This document shows, piece by piece, positions 17,522 through 26,824 of a DNA stretch of 64,000 nt (its first letter is position 1; each line of letters starts with the position of its first letter). Source of the stretch: Photobacterium ganghwense (lineage in GTDB: Bacteria > Pseudomonadota > Gammaproteobacteria > Enterobacterales > Vibrionaceae); the NCBI RefSeq assembly GCF_003025595.1, contig NZ_PYMI01000001.1:62001-126000 (forward strand), written 5' to 3'. A model generated the notes under the pieces. It did no database searches. It was not told the origin of the DNA and worked only from the letters and a program-made list of their open reading frames with translations. Both the position numbers and the translations under genes were made by a program.

Positions 17522-17572
17522 TCCGGCGCCGACTAGCGATTAGCCGCCAATCGCGTAAAAATCGACAACAAC

Positions 17573-17602
17573 AAAAAAGGGTCACCCTCGGATGACCCTT
17601 TT
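17573..17602. terminator. bidirectional terminator
   Basis: AAGGGTCA / TGACCCTT stem, 8-base loop, flanked by A- and T-rich runs, between the convergent ygbA-like and lipoprotein genes. Confidence 0.9.
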
Positions 17603-17624
17603 GTTTGTTGTGAATCAGCAGCGT

Positions 17625-17990
17625 TTATCGGTAGTAATCAACGACCTGAATTTTGGTCGGTGAGTCATTCGCCACCAGCGCCATCGAGAAACGATTACCA
17701 CCCAGCATTTGCACCGTCGAACCTTGCGAACCGGTAACACTCACCCCTTCAATTTTGTCAAAGCTACGTGTTTCGCTGTAATGCATATTCACAGTCAGTG
17801 TAATGTCTTTGTTGGATGACAGCTCAAACTGACAAATACCGGTCACGCAGTACACATTCAATTGCTCGTCCTGATACTGCATGGTTTGTACGTCTTTTAC
17901 CGGGTTTGCTGTGATCTGCAATTTCTCACCACATCCGGCAAGCAGCATTGTCAGGGCACTCACAGCGACCAACGCCTTTAAGTACTTCAC
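17625..17990 (-). CDS. putative lipoprotein, unknown
   Basis: A 121-residue exported lipoprotein. A GTG at 17990 with GAGGGA upstream gives a compact signal peptide ending in the lipobox LLAGC (Cys at about residue 20); a longer frame to 18074 would bury it. The mature part is beta-rich, with CVTGICQF possibly forming a disulfide. No Asp at +2 after Cys, so outer-membrane sorting is likely. No family recognised. Confidence 0.75.
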   Translation of the reverse strand: MKYLKALVAVSALTMLLAGCGEKLQITANPVKDVQTMQYQDEQLNVYCVTGICQFELSSNKDITLTVNMHYSETRSFDKIEGVSVTGSQGSTVQMLGGNRFSMALVANDSPTKIQVVDYYR

Positions 17991-18189
17991 GAATTTTCCC
18001 TCAAAAGATAACAACTTGCCTCCAGTATACCTCAATCGCATTTGGATGCGGTCAGATAATCCGTACAGATACACCTAGTATTTATACGTGATTACAAAAC
18101 AAGACACACAGTCTCAGCCTTGTCTTTCCTACACTCATCATGACTGTTTTTCTGGGCAGTCACTATTAGGACACCAAAAGGATACCCTC

Positions 18190-19707
18190 ATGAAAACAAT
18201 GAGCTACCGGCACACGCCCGATGTTCGGGGCGTGAGGATAACTATTGTTCAGCATATGGTTCTGCGTATGGCGATGTGGATGATGAATAGCTTAACTCAA
18301 CGCATGATCTGGGGGCTGCTGTTATTACCTTTTGTGGTACTGGCGCAGCACCCGACGGGGAATGAAAAATGGCTGCATCCCCATAAACCTACCTCACAGG
18401 CTGAGATTGATGCCCAAATGCCGTTTTACCCCTCCCGCGCCAGCACCGGCGGGATGGATCTCAAACCCGAAATGTTTGAAGACCCGCAAGTCTGTAAAGG
18501 CTGCCATCAGGAGATTTACCGACAGTGGAGCCAGTCGGTAATGGCAAATTCCTGGGATGACCCTATCTATCAGGCGCTCTTTAAACGAGCCAGCGAAGCC
18601 ACCAAGGGTGAGATCGATAATTTCTGTATCGCCTGTCACAGCCCAATCGGGATGACCAGTATGAAAGCGACCTCCGCCATGATAGGCAGTGATCAGACAC
18701 TTCCGGGCGTGAACTGTGAGGTATGCCATAACATTTCTGAACTGTCAGGGCACGACAACGCCGCTTACGTCTTAACCCCCAATCGGGCAATGCACGTAAA
18801 ACTGGGGCCAAGAACCGATGCCGAATCGCCGTACCACAAAACCGAATTCTCTGATTTACACACCCGCTCCGAATTCTGCTCCGTTTGCCACAATGTCACC
18901 CACCCGATGAACAGCACCCCGATTGAACGCACCTACGATGAGTGGCAGGAAAGTGTGTATAACGAGCAAGGAGTCCAGTGTCAGGATTGCCACATGACTC
19001 CAGGGCCGGGTACGTCAGACAACCCGGGTAAATCCGCCATCATGGGAAAAGATCGCAAGCACATTTACTCACATGATTTTTCCGGCGGTAACTCGACGTT
19101 ACTGGAGCACCTGGGCCATTCGGAAAGTGCTCAGTTGTCCCGGGACATGCTGCGCTCTGCCGCAACCATTGAGTTCATGAACTTGCCGAGCCATGTTATT
19201 CCGGGCGAACCGGTAACTATTAAGGTCAAAGTGACTAACACCGGTGCCGGACACAAATTGCCAACCGGCTTCCCGGAAGGCCGTGAAGTTTGGATCGATT
19301 TCAGTGCTAGTCACGACAAAAACCGTCCGCTGTATCGCTCTGGTGCTGTCGTTAACGGCGAAACAGAGGCCGGAACCCGTAACTTTAAAGTCTGGCTGGG
19401 AGACAAAAACGGCGACATTGTGGATCTGAACGTCTGGGAAGTTGACCGGGTTCTGGCAGATAACCGGATCCCCCCCAAAGGCTTTGCCATTGTCGATTAC
19501 ACGTTTGTGGTCCCTGAGGACAGCAAAGGCAAGCTGACCCTTGCTGCCAGTCTGAAATACTGGCCTTTCTCTCAGCATTTGGTCGACGAACTATTGGGCG
19601 CAGGCAAAATGAAAGTGGATATCGTGGAGATGACGGCGGCAACCACAACACTGGCTGTCAAAAATGAGCCTTTGCCAAGTCTGATTGCTCAGGATAGCCA
19701 CCATTAA
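18190..19707 (+). CDS. multiheme cytochrome c family protein
   Basis: A 505-residue periplasmic protein with five CxxCH haem-binding motifs: CKGCH, CIACH, CEVCH, CSVCH and CQDCH at about residues 100, 146, 176, 230 and 263. It resembles cytochrome c554-type proteins (PF13435) with an extra beta-rich C-terminal domain (residues about 325-480). A signal peptide is embedded at IWGLLLLPFVVLA; from the ATG at 18190 (AAGGA upstream) this gives a long N-terminal extension, while the ATG at 18283 would give a standard leader. No dedicated oxidoreductase partner is next to it, so its electron donor and acceptor are unknown. Confidence 0.85.
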   Translation: MKTMSYRHTPDVRGVRITIVQHMVLRMAMWMMNSLTQRMIWGLLLLPFVVLAQHPTGNEKWLHPHKPTSQAEIDAQMPFYPSRASTGGMDLKPEMFEDPQVCKGCHQEIYRQWSQSVMANSWDDPIYQALFKRASEATKGEIDNFCIACHSPIGMTSMKATSAMIGSDQTLPGVNCEVCHNISELSGHDNAAYVLTPNRAMHVKLGPRTDAESPYHKTEFSDLHTRSEFCSVCHNVTHPMNSTPIERTYDEWQESVYNEQGVQCQDCHMTPGPGTSDNPGKSAIMGKDRKHIYSHDFSGGNSTLLEHLGHSESAQLSRDMLRSAATIEFMNLPSHVIPGEPVTIKVKVTNTGAGHKLPTGFPEGREVWIDFSASHDKNRPLYRSGAVVNGETEAGTRNFKVWLGDKNGDIVDLNVWEVDRVLADNRIPPKGFAIVDYTFVVPEDSKGKLTLAASLKYWPFSQHLVDELLGAGKMKVDIVEMTAATTTLAVKNEPLPSLIAQDSHH

Positions 19708-19858
19708 CTTTATTGATTGCTTTCATTCACTTAGCAATCAGCACGGCATAACGCTTAATGATAAAACTTGGTAACTAAGAATAAGCTGAGTAGCTAAGAA
19801 TAAGCCGGGCAACGAAAAAGGATACTTAGTTATCACTGTCTTTAAGCCCAGCGTCCTT

Positions 19859-19898
19859 CGCATTTGCCCCGTGTCCCCTGAGTAATGGGGCAAATGCG
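19859..19898. repeat. 12-bp perfect inverted repeat
   Basis: CGCATTTGCCCC and its exact complement GGGGCAAATGCG are separated by 16 bases, between the cytochrome gene and a convergent acetyltransferase gene. There is no T-run on either side, so it is not a classical terminator, although it may still slow both transcripts. Confidence 0.8.
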
Positions 19899-19957
19899 TA
19901 GCTGGTCCAGCCAGGCAGTTAAAACTAAAGACATTCAAAGCTTATGCCTTCAGTTCC

Positions 19958-20539
19958 TTACTGGCTATTGTTGTTAACCAGCCATTCGTCACGGGTAATG
20001 CGATACAGGCAATGGCGTTTTACAGCATTAGGTTTATCCAATAAACGGGGGTGGTCAAAATCCTGCCCCGTGTTGCTCATACCAATTTTTTCCATCACCT
20101 TTTGCGAAGGAATATTTTCCAGCGTGGTAAACGCATACACTGCGTCGGCGATGTTTTGTTCGAATGCAAAACGCAAGGCTTCCCGAGCAGCTTCCGACGC
20201 ATACCCATTCAACCAGTGAGATTTGGCCAGACGCCAGCCAATTTCCACAAAGGGCGTATTGGGAATAGCAACGCCTTCTTCCTGAAAATGCAGACCGACA
20301 AAGCCGATAAACTCACCGGTTTCTTTGAGCTCTGCTGCCCAGAATCCCCAGCCGCGCTGGCTAATCAGCCCCTGAATTCGGCTGGCCCCTGCATCGCTTT
20401 CTTCCCGGCTCAGCGGAGCGGGAAAATAACGCATCACCTCTGGGTCTGCGGTCATCTCAGCAAAAACCGGCAGGTCTTCAGCCTTCCAGCTTCGAAGTCG
20501 TAATCGTTTAGTTTCCAGTTCAAAAATTCGCTGCGTCAT
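19958..20539 (-). CDS. GNAT N-acetyltransferase (RimJ/RimL type)
   Basis: A 193-residue GNAT enzyme. ETKRLRLRSWKAEDLPVFAEM is the RimL-type N-terminus (residues 8-28), EIGWRLAKSHWLNGYASEAA is motif A with the acetyl-CoA loop, and NIPSQKVMEKIGM is motif B. The start at 20539 has AGGA upstream; a longer frame to 20581 lacks one. Such enzymes acetylate protein N-termini, antibiotics or small amines; substrate unknown. The next gene upstream is another GNAT on the same strand. Confidence 0.88.
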   Translation of the reverse strand: MTQRIFELETKRLRLRSWKAEDLPVFAEMTADPEVMRYFPAPLSREESDAGASRIQGLISQRGWGFWAAELKETGEFIGFVGLHFQEEGVAIPNTPFVEIGWRLAKSHWLNGYASEAAREALRFAFEQNIADAVYAFTTLENIPSQKVMEKIGMSNTGQDFDHPRLLDKPNAVKRHCLYRITRDEWLVNNNSQ

Positions 20540-20656
20540 AATCAGTCCTGATGCCAAAATGTGGTGAAGTGAATGGCTCATCCCTCTTACTCATCCCTAC
20601 GATGGGAGAAATTCGCTGAGGGTTCGCACAAAATGATAATGCATGGCACACTTGAG

Positions 20657-21211
20657 TTAACTCAGGGATCCAGAACTGGATTGAGAGCGGTAAAAACCGT
20701 AAACCGCATGGTTCAGAATACGATCGCCAACTTTTTCTTTGCGAGTTATGATGCCTTCCAGCGTCATCCCTAATCGCTCACACACGGCCCTGCTCGGTAT
20801 ATTGTCTTCGGCAGCAGAAATCTGGACTTTTTCCATCGCCAGTTCACTGAACGCATAATCGATCAGATGTCGGCAGCAACGTGTCATGATGCCCTTACCC
20901 TGGCAGGACTCCGCCATCCAATAACCAATCTCGGCTACCTGAAGCGTAGGATTAATGCTGTTGAAGCCCACGTTTCCAATGATCTCGCCGCGGTATTCAA
21001 TTGCGCAGTTCATGGCAACGCCGTCAGCATATTTGTGCAGCGAACCTGCCACGAACTGCCGAAAATCCTCTTCGGTTGAACACACTGCCGGCCAGGCCAG
21101 CCATTGAGAAAGGTACGCTTTGTTCTCCGCCGCCAACTGGACATAGCGGGGAACAAAACGCTGGTGTACCAGACAAAGGTTTATTTCATCATCAAGCTTC
21201 CATTTGAACAA
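20657..21211 (-). CDS. GNAT N-acetyltransferase (RimL/YdaF type)
   Basis: A 184-residue acetyltransferase starting at TTG with a strong AAAGGAGA ribosome site nine bases away. Motif A is EIGYWMAESCQGKGIMTRCC and motif B is DNIPSRAVCERLGM. The N-terminus LCLVHQRFVPRYVQLAAENK and the YLSQWLAWP segment are typical of ribosomal-protein serine acetyltransferase relatives. It lies directly upstream of another GNAT gene on the same strand, although the two are only distantly alike, so a simple tandem duplication is not obvious. Confidence 0.88.
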   Translation of the reverse strand: MFKWKLDDEINLCLVHQRFVPRYVQLAAENKAYLSQWLAWPAVCSTEEDFRQFVAGSLHKYADGVAMNCAIEYRGEIIGNVGFNSINPTLQVAEIGYWMAESCQGKGIMTRCCRHLIDYAFSELAMEKVQISAAEDNIPSRAVCERLGMTLEGIITRKEKVGDRILNHAVYGFYRSQSSSGSLS

Positions 21212-21261
21212 AATGCATCTCCTTTCATAACAATATTTTCACGTTATATCAGGGTATTGCA

Positions 21262-22395
21262 TTAATCCAGTGATTTCTTGAACCGCAGTGAAGCTACAAT
21301 CAGACCGATAACGGTAAAGCCTACCAGCCACACCGCATCGCGCCACAGATCGGCCAGATCGGCCCCTCGTAAAATGATCCCACGGATCAACCGAATGAAA
21401 TGGGTAGCCGGCAACGCTTCTGAAATCCATTGCGCCGGAATCGGCATGGCTTCATACGGAAAAATAAAGCCGGACAGCAAAATCGATGGTAGCAGGATGA
21501 ACACTGTCATCTGCATCGCTTGCAACTGGGTTTGCGCCACGGTTGAAATCATCAGGCCCAGTGTCAGGCTGGCGGCGATAAACAGCAGCGTCCCGAGCAA
21601 TATCTGGCTCAGGGGGCCATTAATCGGTACATCAAAAATGAAATGCCCCAACCCGAGAATGATGGTGACCTGAATCAGACCGACAAAAATATACGGAATA
21701 ATTTTGGCGATCATCAGCTCCAGCGAATGTACCGGTGTGGTAATTAACAGCTCCAGATTGCCGCGTTCACGCTCGCGCACGATGGCCGCAGAAGTGAAAA
21801 GGATCATAGTCATAGTCAGGATCACCCCTAACAACCCCGGCACAATATTAACCGCCGAGCGCCGTTCCGGGTTGAAAAACAAGGCTACTTCAAAAGTTTT
21901 GGGCGGCGGTGGCTGATAATTAACCAGCTCTCTGAGCGGCATAGTCTGAAGCTGGAGCAGTGCGGTACTCACCATGGTGTCAGAGCCGTCCACCAGCCAC
22001 TGACCGACCGTACGCTGTTGTGCCACTCGCTGCGTCAAATCTTTAGGCAGCACCAGCACCCCGCGCACCAGCCCCTGATTAATGGCTTCCTCGGCTTCAG
22101 CCACCGTCGGATACCGATGGATCACATGGACCACCTGTGTCGCTTTCACCGATTCGGTGATCATCCGTCCCAGTGCCGATTCACTCTGATCAACGATCGC
22201 AATCGGGATATTACGGACATCCGTATTGATGGCGTAACCAAACAACAGCAGCTGAATGAGCGGAATCATGACAACCATGCCAAATGTAATTCTGTCCCGC
22301 GACAACTGGCGGATCTCCTTGCTCATGATGGCTTTCATTCGCAGCAGGCTCATCACACAGGCACGCAGAAATGTGACCTTCTCTTCCACTCTCAT
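21262..22395 (-). CDS. ABC-2 type exporter permease
   Basis: A 377-residue permease of the YbhR/YhhJ class: one N-terminal span (residues about 33-52), a large periplasmic domain (55-185) with the characteristic FGYAINTDVRNIPIAIVDQS start, then five C-terminal spans. It forms the exporter with the ATPase upstream, whose stop overlaps its start codon by four bases (ATGA, 22392-22395), and with the HlyD-type lipoprotein. Substrate unknown; YbhFSR relatives export cationic drugs or sodium. Confidence 0.93.
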   Translation of the reverse strand: MRVEEKVTFLRACVMSLLRMKAIMSKEIRQLSRDRITFGMVVMIPLIQLLLFGYAINTDVRNIPIAIVDQSESALGRMITESVKATQVVHVIHRYPTVAEAEEAINQGLVRGVLVLPKDLTQRVAQQRTVGQWLVDGSDTMVSTALLQLQTMPLRELVNYQPPPPKTFEVALFFNPERRSAVNIVPGLLGVILTMTMILFTSAAIVRERERGNLELLITTPVHSLELMIAKIIPYIFVGLIQVTIILGLGHFIFDVPINGPLSQILLGTLLFIAASLTLGLMISTVAQTQLQAMQMTVFILLPSILLSGFIFPYEAMPIPAQWISEALPATHFIRLIRGIILRGADLADLWRDAVWLVGFTVIGLIVASLRFKKSLD

Positions 22396-23321
22396 TGCCG
22401 TCCCTCCCCGCCGGTGGAGGTGACAAACACATCTTCCAGACTCGGTCGTGCCAGATTCAATTGTTCAGGACGCAGTTCAGGAAACCGACTGGTCATCCAG
22501 GCAATCGGATCTGCCACTTCTTTTCGCACCAGCACCCGCAGTCTTACGCCCAGCTGAGCGGCAGAGCGCACTTCTGCACATTTCAGCAATCGTTCCTTAA
22601 GCTGACGGAGCTGACTGGCTTCCACTTCCACCACGTTCACGCCCATTTCCTGCATCAGCCGTTCTGGCGGACCATCGGCCCGCACCACGCCAGATTCCAT
22701 GATCGCCAGAGCGTGACAGCGTTCAGCTTCATCCATGTAATGGGTCGTCACCAGTATCGTGGTGCCCTGATCGCATAAATCAAACAACTGCTCCCAGAAT
22801 TCACGCCGATTTTCGGGATCCACCGCAGAGGTCGGTTCATCAAGAAACAGTAGATCCGGCGCATGCATCGTCGCTGCAGCCAGTGCCAGTCGCTGGCGCT
22901 GACCACCACTCATTTCTCCGGCGCGCTGTCTGGATCGCTGATCCAGGCCATAGGTCACCATCTGCTCCTGAATACGAATCCGGCGCTGCCGCGCCGGTAT
23001 GCCATAGATTTCACCGATAAATTGCAGGTTTTCAAATACCGAAAGGTCATCGTACAGCGAGAATTTCTGGGTCATGTAGCCAATACGGCGACGTAACAAT
23101 TCTGCTTGTCTGGGAATCGACAAGCCAAGAACTTCCACCTCGCCAAAAGTCGAACTGAGCAACCCGGTTAGCATCCGCAATGTCGTCGACTTACCGCACC
23201 CGTTCGGACCGAGAAAACCATAAATACTGCCTTTCGGCACCTTCAGGTTCAGCCCTTCAACGGCGGTAAAATCGCCGAACTTTCGGGTCAGTCCGCTGGC
23301 TAAGATGGCATAATCACTCAT
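22392..23321 (-). CDS. ABC exporter ATP-binding subunit
   Basis: A 309-residue ATPase with Walker A GPNGCGKST (residues 38-46), signature MSGGQRQR, Walker B LLFLDEPTSAVDP and the His switch in LVTTHYMDEAERC; a C-terminal 80-residue extension is typical of the CcmA/YbhF drug-exporter class but there is only one nucleotide-binding domain, unlike YbhF. The ATG at 23321 overlaps the end of the HlyD-like gene by 8 bases and follows GGAG. Middle gene of a three-gene exporter operon. Confidence 0.93.
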   Translation of the reverse strand: MSDYAILASGLTRKFGDFTAVEGLNLKVPKGSIYGFLGPNGCGKSTTLRMLTGLLSSTFGEVEVLGLSIPRQAELLRRRIGYMTQKFSLYDDLSVFENLQFIGEIYGIPARQRRIRIQEQMVTYGLDQRSRQRAGEMSGGQRQRLALAAATMHAPDLLFLDEPTSAVDPENRREFWEQLFDLCDQGTTILVTTHYMDEAERCHALAIMESGVVRADGPPERLMQEMGVNVVEVEASQLRQLKERLLKCAEVRSAAQLGVRLRVLVRKEVADPIAWMTSRFPELRPEQLNLARPSLEDVFVTSTGGEGRQ

Positions 23322-24267
23322 CCGGCATCTCCACCTGCGCCGGCACCCCGGCAGGCAGTGAACGCGCCGAGTCCGGCAGATCAATTTCCGCCAGATACAC
23401 CAGTCGGGATCGATCCTGCTCATTGAGGGCGTAGTAAGGGGTGAACGCCGGTTCGGTGGCTATCCAGCGAAGCGTGCCACTGAATGGGTCACTGACACCG
23501 TCGACATACACGGTCAGGCTATCACCAACGGTCAGTTTCACCCGATACGGCTCTGGCACATACACTCGGGCATACGGTACTGTGTCGGCCTGAATCGCCG
23601 CGACAATGGCATTGACGGGCACGCGTTCACCGACATTGTACGGCAGGCTGTCCAACACACCGTTTCGGGTCGCCACTACAGTCAAATCGTCGAGTACCTG
23701 CTCCTGCAGGGCAACTTCCGCATGGGCAGCAGCCAGCGCGGCTTCGGCCTGTTTTATATCTTCAGGGCGCTCCCCGCTGGTTAACTTCGCCAGATCTTCT
23801 GACGCTGACGCCACATCGGCACGAGCGGCATCCCGCTCTGCCCGGGCTTTGTCTCGCTCGGCGTAACTCAGCAGTTTCTGATCCACCAACCGGTTAACAC
23901 GCCGGTAATTTTGCTCGGCTTCCCGTAACGTTGCTTTGACGCGTTCAAGACGGGCCGCCGAGGCCGCAATGTCTTCCGGTCGCTCGCCATTTGTCAGTCG
24001 CAACAAAAAAGCTTCTGCCTTGGCCTCTTCCGCCCGGGCCCTGGCCAGAATGGCCACTTGCTGCTTGGTGTCCAGTTTGACCAGTACCGCGCCTTGCTGG
24101 ACGTAATCCCCTTCCGCTACCGGCTGCTCACGGATAATCTCATTGGCTGTTGCGGTCAGAGTGACCCTGTCACGTTCAATCGTTCCCAGTGCCTGCTTTG
24201 GTGGCTGACTGTCGCAGCCTGCCAGCGCGATCATCGCGACTCCCAGCCAGATTCCCTTTATTCCCAT
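23314..24267 (-). CDS. HlyD-family adaptor lipoprotein of ABC exporter
   Basis: A 317-residue membrane-fusion protein. The signal peptide ends in a lipobox (ALAGC, Cys18), so it is probably anchored by lipid rather than by a membrane helix. A barrel-sandwich domain brackets a long alanine-, glutamate- and arginine-rich coiled coil (residues about 75-185) that contains a repeated GERPEDI sequence at two positions, reflecting the two hairpin arms. First gene of the exporter operon, with the ATPase and permease overlapping behind it. Confidence 0.9.
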   Translation of the reverse strand: MGIKGIWLGVAMIALAGCDSQPPKQALGTIERDRVTLTATANEIIREQPVAEGDYVQQGAVLVKLDTKQQVAILARARAEEAKAEAFLLRLTNGERPEDIAASAARLERVKATLREAEQNYRRVNRLVDQKLLSYAERDKARAERDAARADVASASEDLAKLTSGERPEDIKQAEAALAAAHAEVALQEQVLDDLTVVATRNGVLDSLPYNVGERVPVNAIVAAIQADTVPYARVYVPEPYRVKLTVGDSLTVYVDGVSDPFSGTLRWIATEPAFTPYYALNEQDRSRLVYLAEIDLPDSARSLPAGVPAQVEMPDE

Positions 24268-24587
24268 ACGCCAACCGTGCTCTGTTGTCTATTTAGCAAA
24301 AAGTGTAGCGGGATTGCCCGTAAATAGAGTGGGTTAGATTCACACTCTGCGCATAAAGAGGTGAATGAAATGTCACTTTTACAACAACCTCTCCGTTCTG
24401 CGCATACTTGAAAGGCATCAGAAAGCTGAGAACATGCCACCGCCGTCTGACACAGGTACTCTCGCCATAACCAACTGCCACAAAACATAAAAACGCTAAC
24501 AAGCGCTTTTTTGCGGGAAAAGATTGTGATACACCATGAGTCACTTTATTATCCCACCGCATAAACGTACCCCTACAGGATTTATTA
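24268..24587. other. divergent promoter region, exporter operon / pdxY
   Basis: A 320-base gap carrying leftward and rightward promoters. No operator was recognised and short open frames inside it lack ribosome sites. Confidence 0.4.
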
Positions 24588-25442
24588 ATGAAAGGTATTC
24601 TCTCGATTCAATCCCATGTCGTATATGGCCATGCGGGCAACAGCTCGGCCGTGTTTCCGCTTCAGCGCATGGGCTTTGAAGTCTGGCCGATTCATACCGT
24701 TCAGTTTTCTAACCATACCCAGTACAAGGAAGGCTGGACCGGGCGCGCGTTTGATGCGCAGGACATTCACGCATTGGTCAACGGCATGTCTGCCATCGGC
24801 CAACTGGCCAATTGCCAGGCCGTGATCAGTGGTTACCAGGGTAGTGCCGAGCAATGTGCCGCGATTGAAGACACCGTCAAGAAAGTAAAAGCTGAGAATC
24901 CGGCCGCGCTTTACGTTTGTGACCCTGTGATGGGTGCCCCAGACAAAGGGTGTATTGTGGCTCCTGGTATTGCCGAGCAGCTGATCAACACCCTGATGCC
25001 AATGGCAGATATCATCGTCCCGAACCAGTTTGAACTGAGCCAGTTTGCCGGGATGGAAATCACGTCACTGGACGATGCCATTGAGGCGTGCCGTGTTGCG
25101 CTGAACAAAGGGCCGAAGATGGTAGTGGTTAAACACCTGCACAGCGTGTCGGACGAGATGTTTTCAATGATGCTGGCAACAGAAGCCGGTTGTTGGCTGG
25201 CACAACGCCCTCACCTGCCGTTTGATAAACAACCGGTTGGCGTGGGTGATCTGATTTCAGCCCTGTTCACCGGTCAGTTCCTGGCACAAGGTAATGCCGT
25301 GGAAGCTTTCGCTCACTGTAACGATGCGTGCTACGCGGTGCTGAAAGAAACCGCCGCCCGTGGCGAATGGGAACTGCAAACGATCGCGGCACAAAACGAG
25401 ATCGTGACACCGGCGGAACGTTTTACCCTGCAGGCGCTGTAA
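24588..25442 (+). CDS. pdxY: pyridoxal kinase
   Basis: A 284-residue ribokinase-fold enzyme phosphorylating pyridoxal with ATP in vitamin B6 salvage (E. coli PdxY, 287). Typical markers: [19 protein letters not shown] at the N-terminus, VCDPVMG, and the anion-hole/catalytic base segment [14 protein letters not shown] with the catalytic Asp. AGGATTT precedes the ATG. Monocistronic with a strong terminator. The PLP it makes is needed by the PhnW and PbfA enzymes elsewhere in the window, though no co-regulation is visible. Confidence 0.96.
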   Translation: MKGILSIQSHVVYGHAGNSSAVFPLQRMGFEVWPIHTVQFSNHTQYKEGWTGRAFDAQDIHALVNGMSAIGQLANCQAVISGYQGSAEQCAAIEDTVKKVKAENPAALYVCDPVMGAPDKGCIVAPGIAEQLINTLMPMADIIVPNQFELSQFAGMEITSLDDAIEACRVALNKGPKMVVVKHLHSVSDEMFSMMLATEAGCWLAQRPHLPFDKQPVGVGDLISALFTGQFLAQGNAVEAFAHCNDACYAVLKETAARGEWELQTIAAQNEIVTPAERFTLQAL

Positions 25443-25506
25443 CCGCTTTTTTCTTGGCTAAACAGTAGCGGTAATAACGCTATCCATCATAATGCCAATC
25501 AGCAGC

Positions 25507-25540
25507 AAAAAGCCCTGCATTACCGCAATGCAGGGCTTTT
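25507..25540. terminator. bidirectional terminator
   Basis: AGCCCTGCATT / AATGCAGGGCT 11-bp stem with a 5-base loop flanked by A- and T-runs, between pdxY and the convergent methyltransferase-like gene. Confidence 0.93.
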
Positions 25541-25575
25541 CATTTAGAGCACAATCACTGTTCCGAGTCAGCAGG

Positions 25576-26037
25576 TCAGAGCCAACGCCTGACCTGTTGC
25601 AGGTATTGTGGATAAGAATCCGGAAAAACTTTTTCCAGCATACGCTCTTCCGGCTTGATCTGAAACTGGGTCAGATACCATGCAAAGCCGACACTCAGCA
25701 TGATACCTGCCCCACTGGCCAGCCAGCATGACCATGCCAGTAACATCAGTAAAAAGCCCAGATACATAGGGTTGCGGGTCACACGGTACACACCTGATGT
25801 CACCAGAGCTGATGAGGCATCCGGAGTCATTGGGTTCACCGTGGTTTGCGCACGTTTGAAACTAACAACACCGCCCCATGCTACGCCAATACCCGACAGC
25901 ATAAGGATTACAGCCAGCCATTTCCCGCTCGCCATCAGTCCACTGACCGGAGGAACGTACGCCGCAGCAGCGCCTACCGCAATACCAAATACCAGTAACA
26001 ACACCAAAGGTGGTATACGTAACTCTAATGATTTCAT
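25576..26037 (-). CDS. isoprenylcysteine methyltransferase-family membrane protein
   Basis: A 153-residue protein with four hydrophobic segments and the conserved GVYRVTRNPMYLG motif plus C-terminal EExxLEKxFxxxYxxY-like region (KPEERMLEKVFPDSYPQY), the SAM-binding signature of the ICMT/PEMT superfamily. Bacterial members methylate small hydrophobic or phospholipid-like acceptors; the actual acceptor is unknown. Convergent with pdxY. Confidence 0.87.
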   Translation of the reverse strand: MKSLELRIPPLVLLLVFGIAVGAAAAYVPPVSGLMASGKWLAVILMLSGIGVAWGGVVSFKRAQTTVNPMTPDASSALVTSGVYRVTRNPMYLGFLLMLLAWSCWLASGAGIMLSVGFAWYLTQFQIKPEERMLEKVFPDSYPQYLQQVRRWL

Positions 26038-26082
26038 CGTTTATCTGCTTCCATTCTCAAACAACTTGTAACCTTTCTGTAT

Positions 26083-26121
26083 CTTACTTCAGGGCCTTAC
26101 TTCAGGGCCTTACTTCAGTGC
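26083..26121. repeat. 13-bp minisatellite, three copies
   Basis: CTTACTTCAGGGC is repeated three times head-to-tail (third copy with one T for G), just upstream of the methyltransferase-like gene in non-coding DNA. Confidence 0.85.
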
Positions 26122-26240
26122 CGAGCTTCAGCACTTTCCGTTTTCTCTGCGCTTTCAGCATTTTTTACTGAAGCTGGGCTGGGTAAGGTCAACCTTTCTT
26201 TTTCCCTGGCACGGGTTCTGGCTTTAGCACAGCATGCTCC

Positions 26241-26666
26241 TCACTGCTCAGAAGGAGCTTCGCAGTATTCCTCAAATGCCTCTGCTGTATTCTCAAAACC
26301 GACTTTCTCAGCAAGCTCCCATGGGCGTTCGCACTGCTGGGTTGACTCACACCAGCTATAACCCGCCGAGGCTTTACACCCGTGTTCATCGCTGTCGCCG
26401 CCCACTTGATTGTCATCAGCCTTCTCGTTTGAGCTGGTTTCTGCGGCAGCATCCGGTTGACCCGTCGACTCTGGTACATCTTGCTCCGGGGTATTGGCTT
26501 GCTCAAGGCCGTTTGCTTGTTCAGGACTGCTGACTTGATCAGCGCCGGGCGCGGGTGATGACTGACTGTCCTGAGCCGGTTCACCGCACCCTGAAAGCAT
26601 CAATGCCAACGCAAGCCATCCCGCACCATACCATTTCACACCGTTTTTGCTATTCACCTGGTTCAT
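26241..26666 (-). CDS. Cys-containing lipoprotein, unknown
   Basis: A 141-residue lipoprotein. The ATG at 26666 has a perfect AGGAG six bases upstream. The signal ends in LMLSGC (Cys about 27), followed by an acidic, Pro/Gln/Glu-rich disordered segment (to about residue 92) with EQANGLEQANTPEQ-type repeats, then a compact Cys module: CKASAGYSWCESTQQC followed by RPWE. This module appears in small bacterial periplasmic proteins, probably held by two disulfides. Function unknown. Confidence 0.75.
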   Translation of the reverse strand: MNQVNSKNGVKWYGAGWLALALMLSGCGEPAQDSQSSPAPGADQVSSPEQANGLEQANTPEQDVPESTGQPDAAAETSSNEKADDNQVGGDSDEHGCKASAGYSWCESTQQCERPWELAEKVGFENTAEAFEEYCEAPSEQ

Positions 26667-26737
26667 TTCTGACTCCTGAATATTGACCAAATTGCGATGT
26701 TAAGACACTGAATCAGTGTAGTTTTATTTTTGAAAAG

Positions 26738-26762
26738 AAAAAAGCCACTCGTAGCGAGTGGC
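26738..26762 (-). terminator. terminator of the toxin pair
   Basis: GCCACTCG / CGAGTGGC stem with a 3-base loop; on the minus strand it runs into a T-rich stretch. It is 60 bases past the phospholipase stop codon. Confidence 0.88.
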
Positions 26763-26824
26763 TTGTTATTATTTTCGTTTAATACGGTTTTTGCGGTTTA
26801 GACAATATCCTCGGGAAACCGCAA

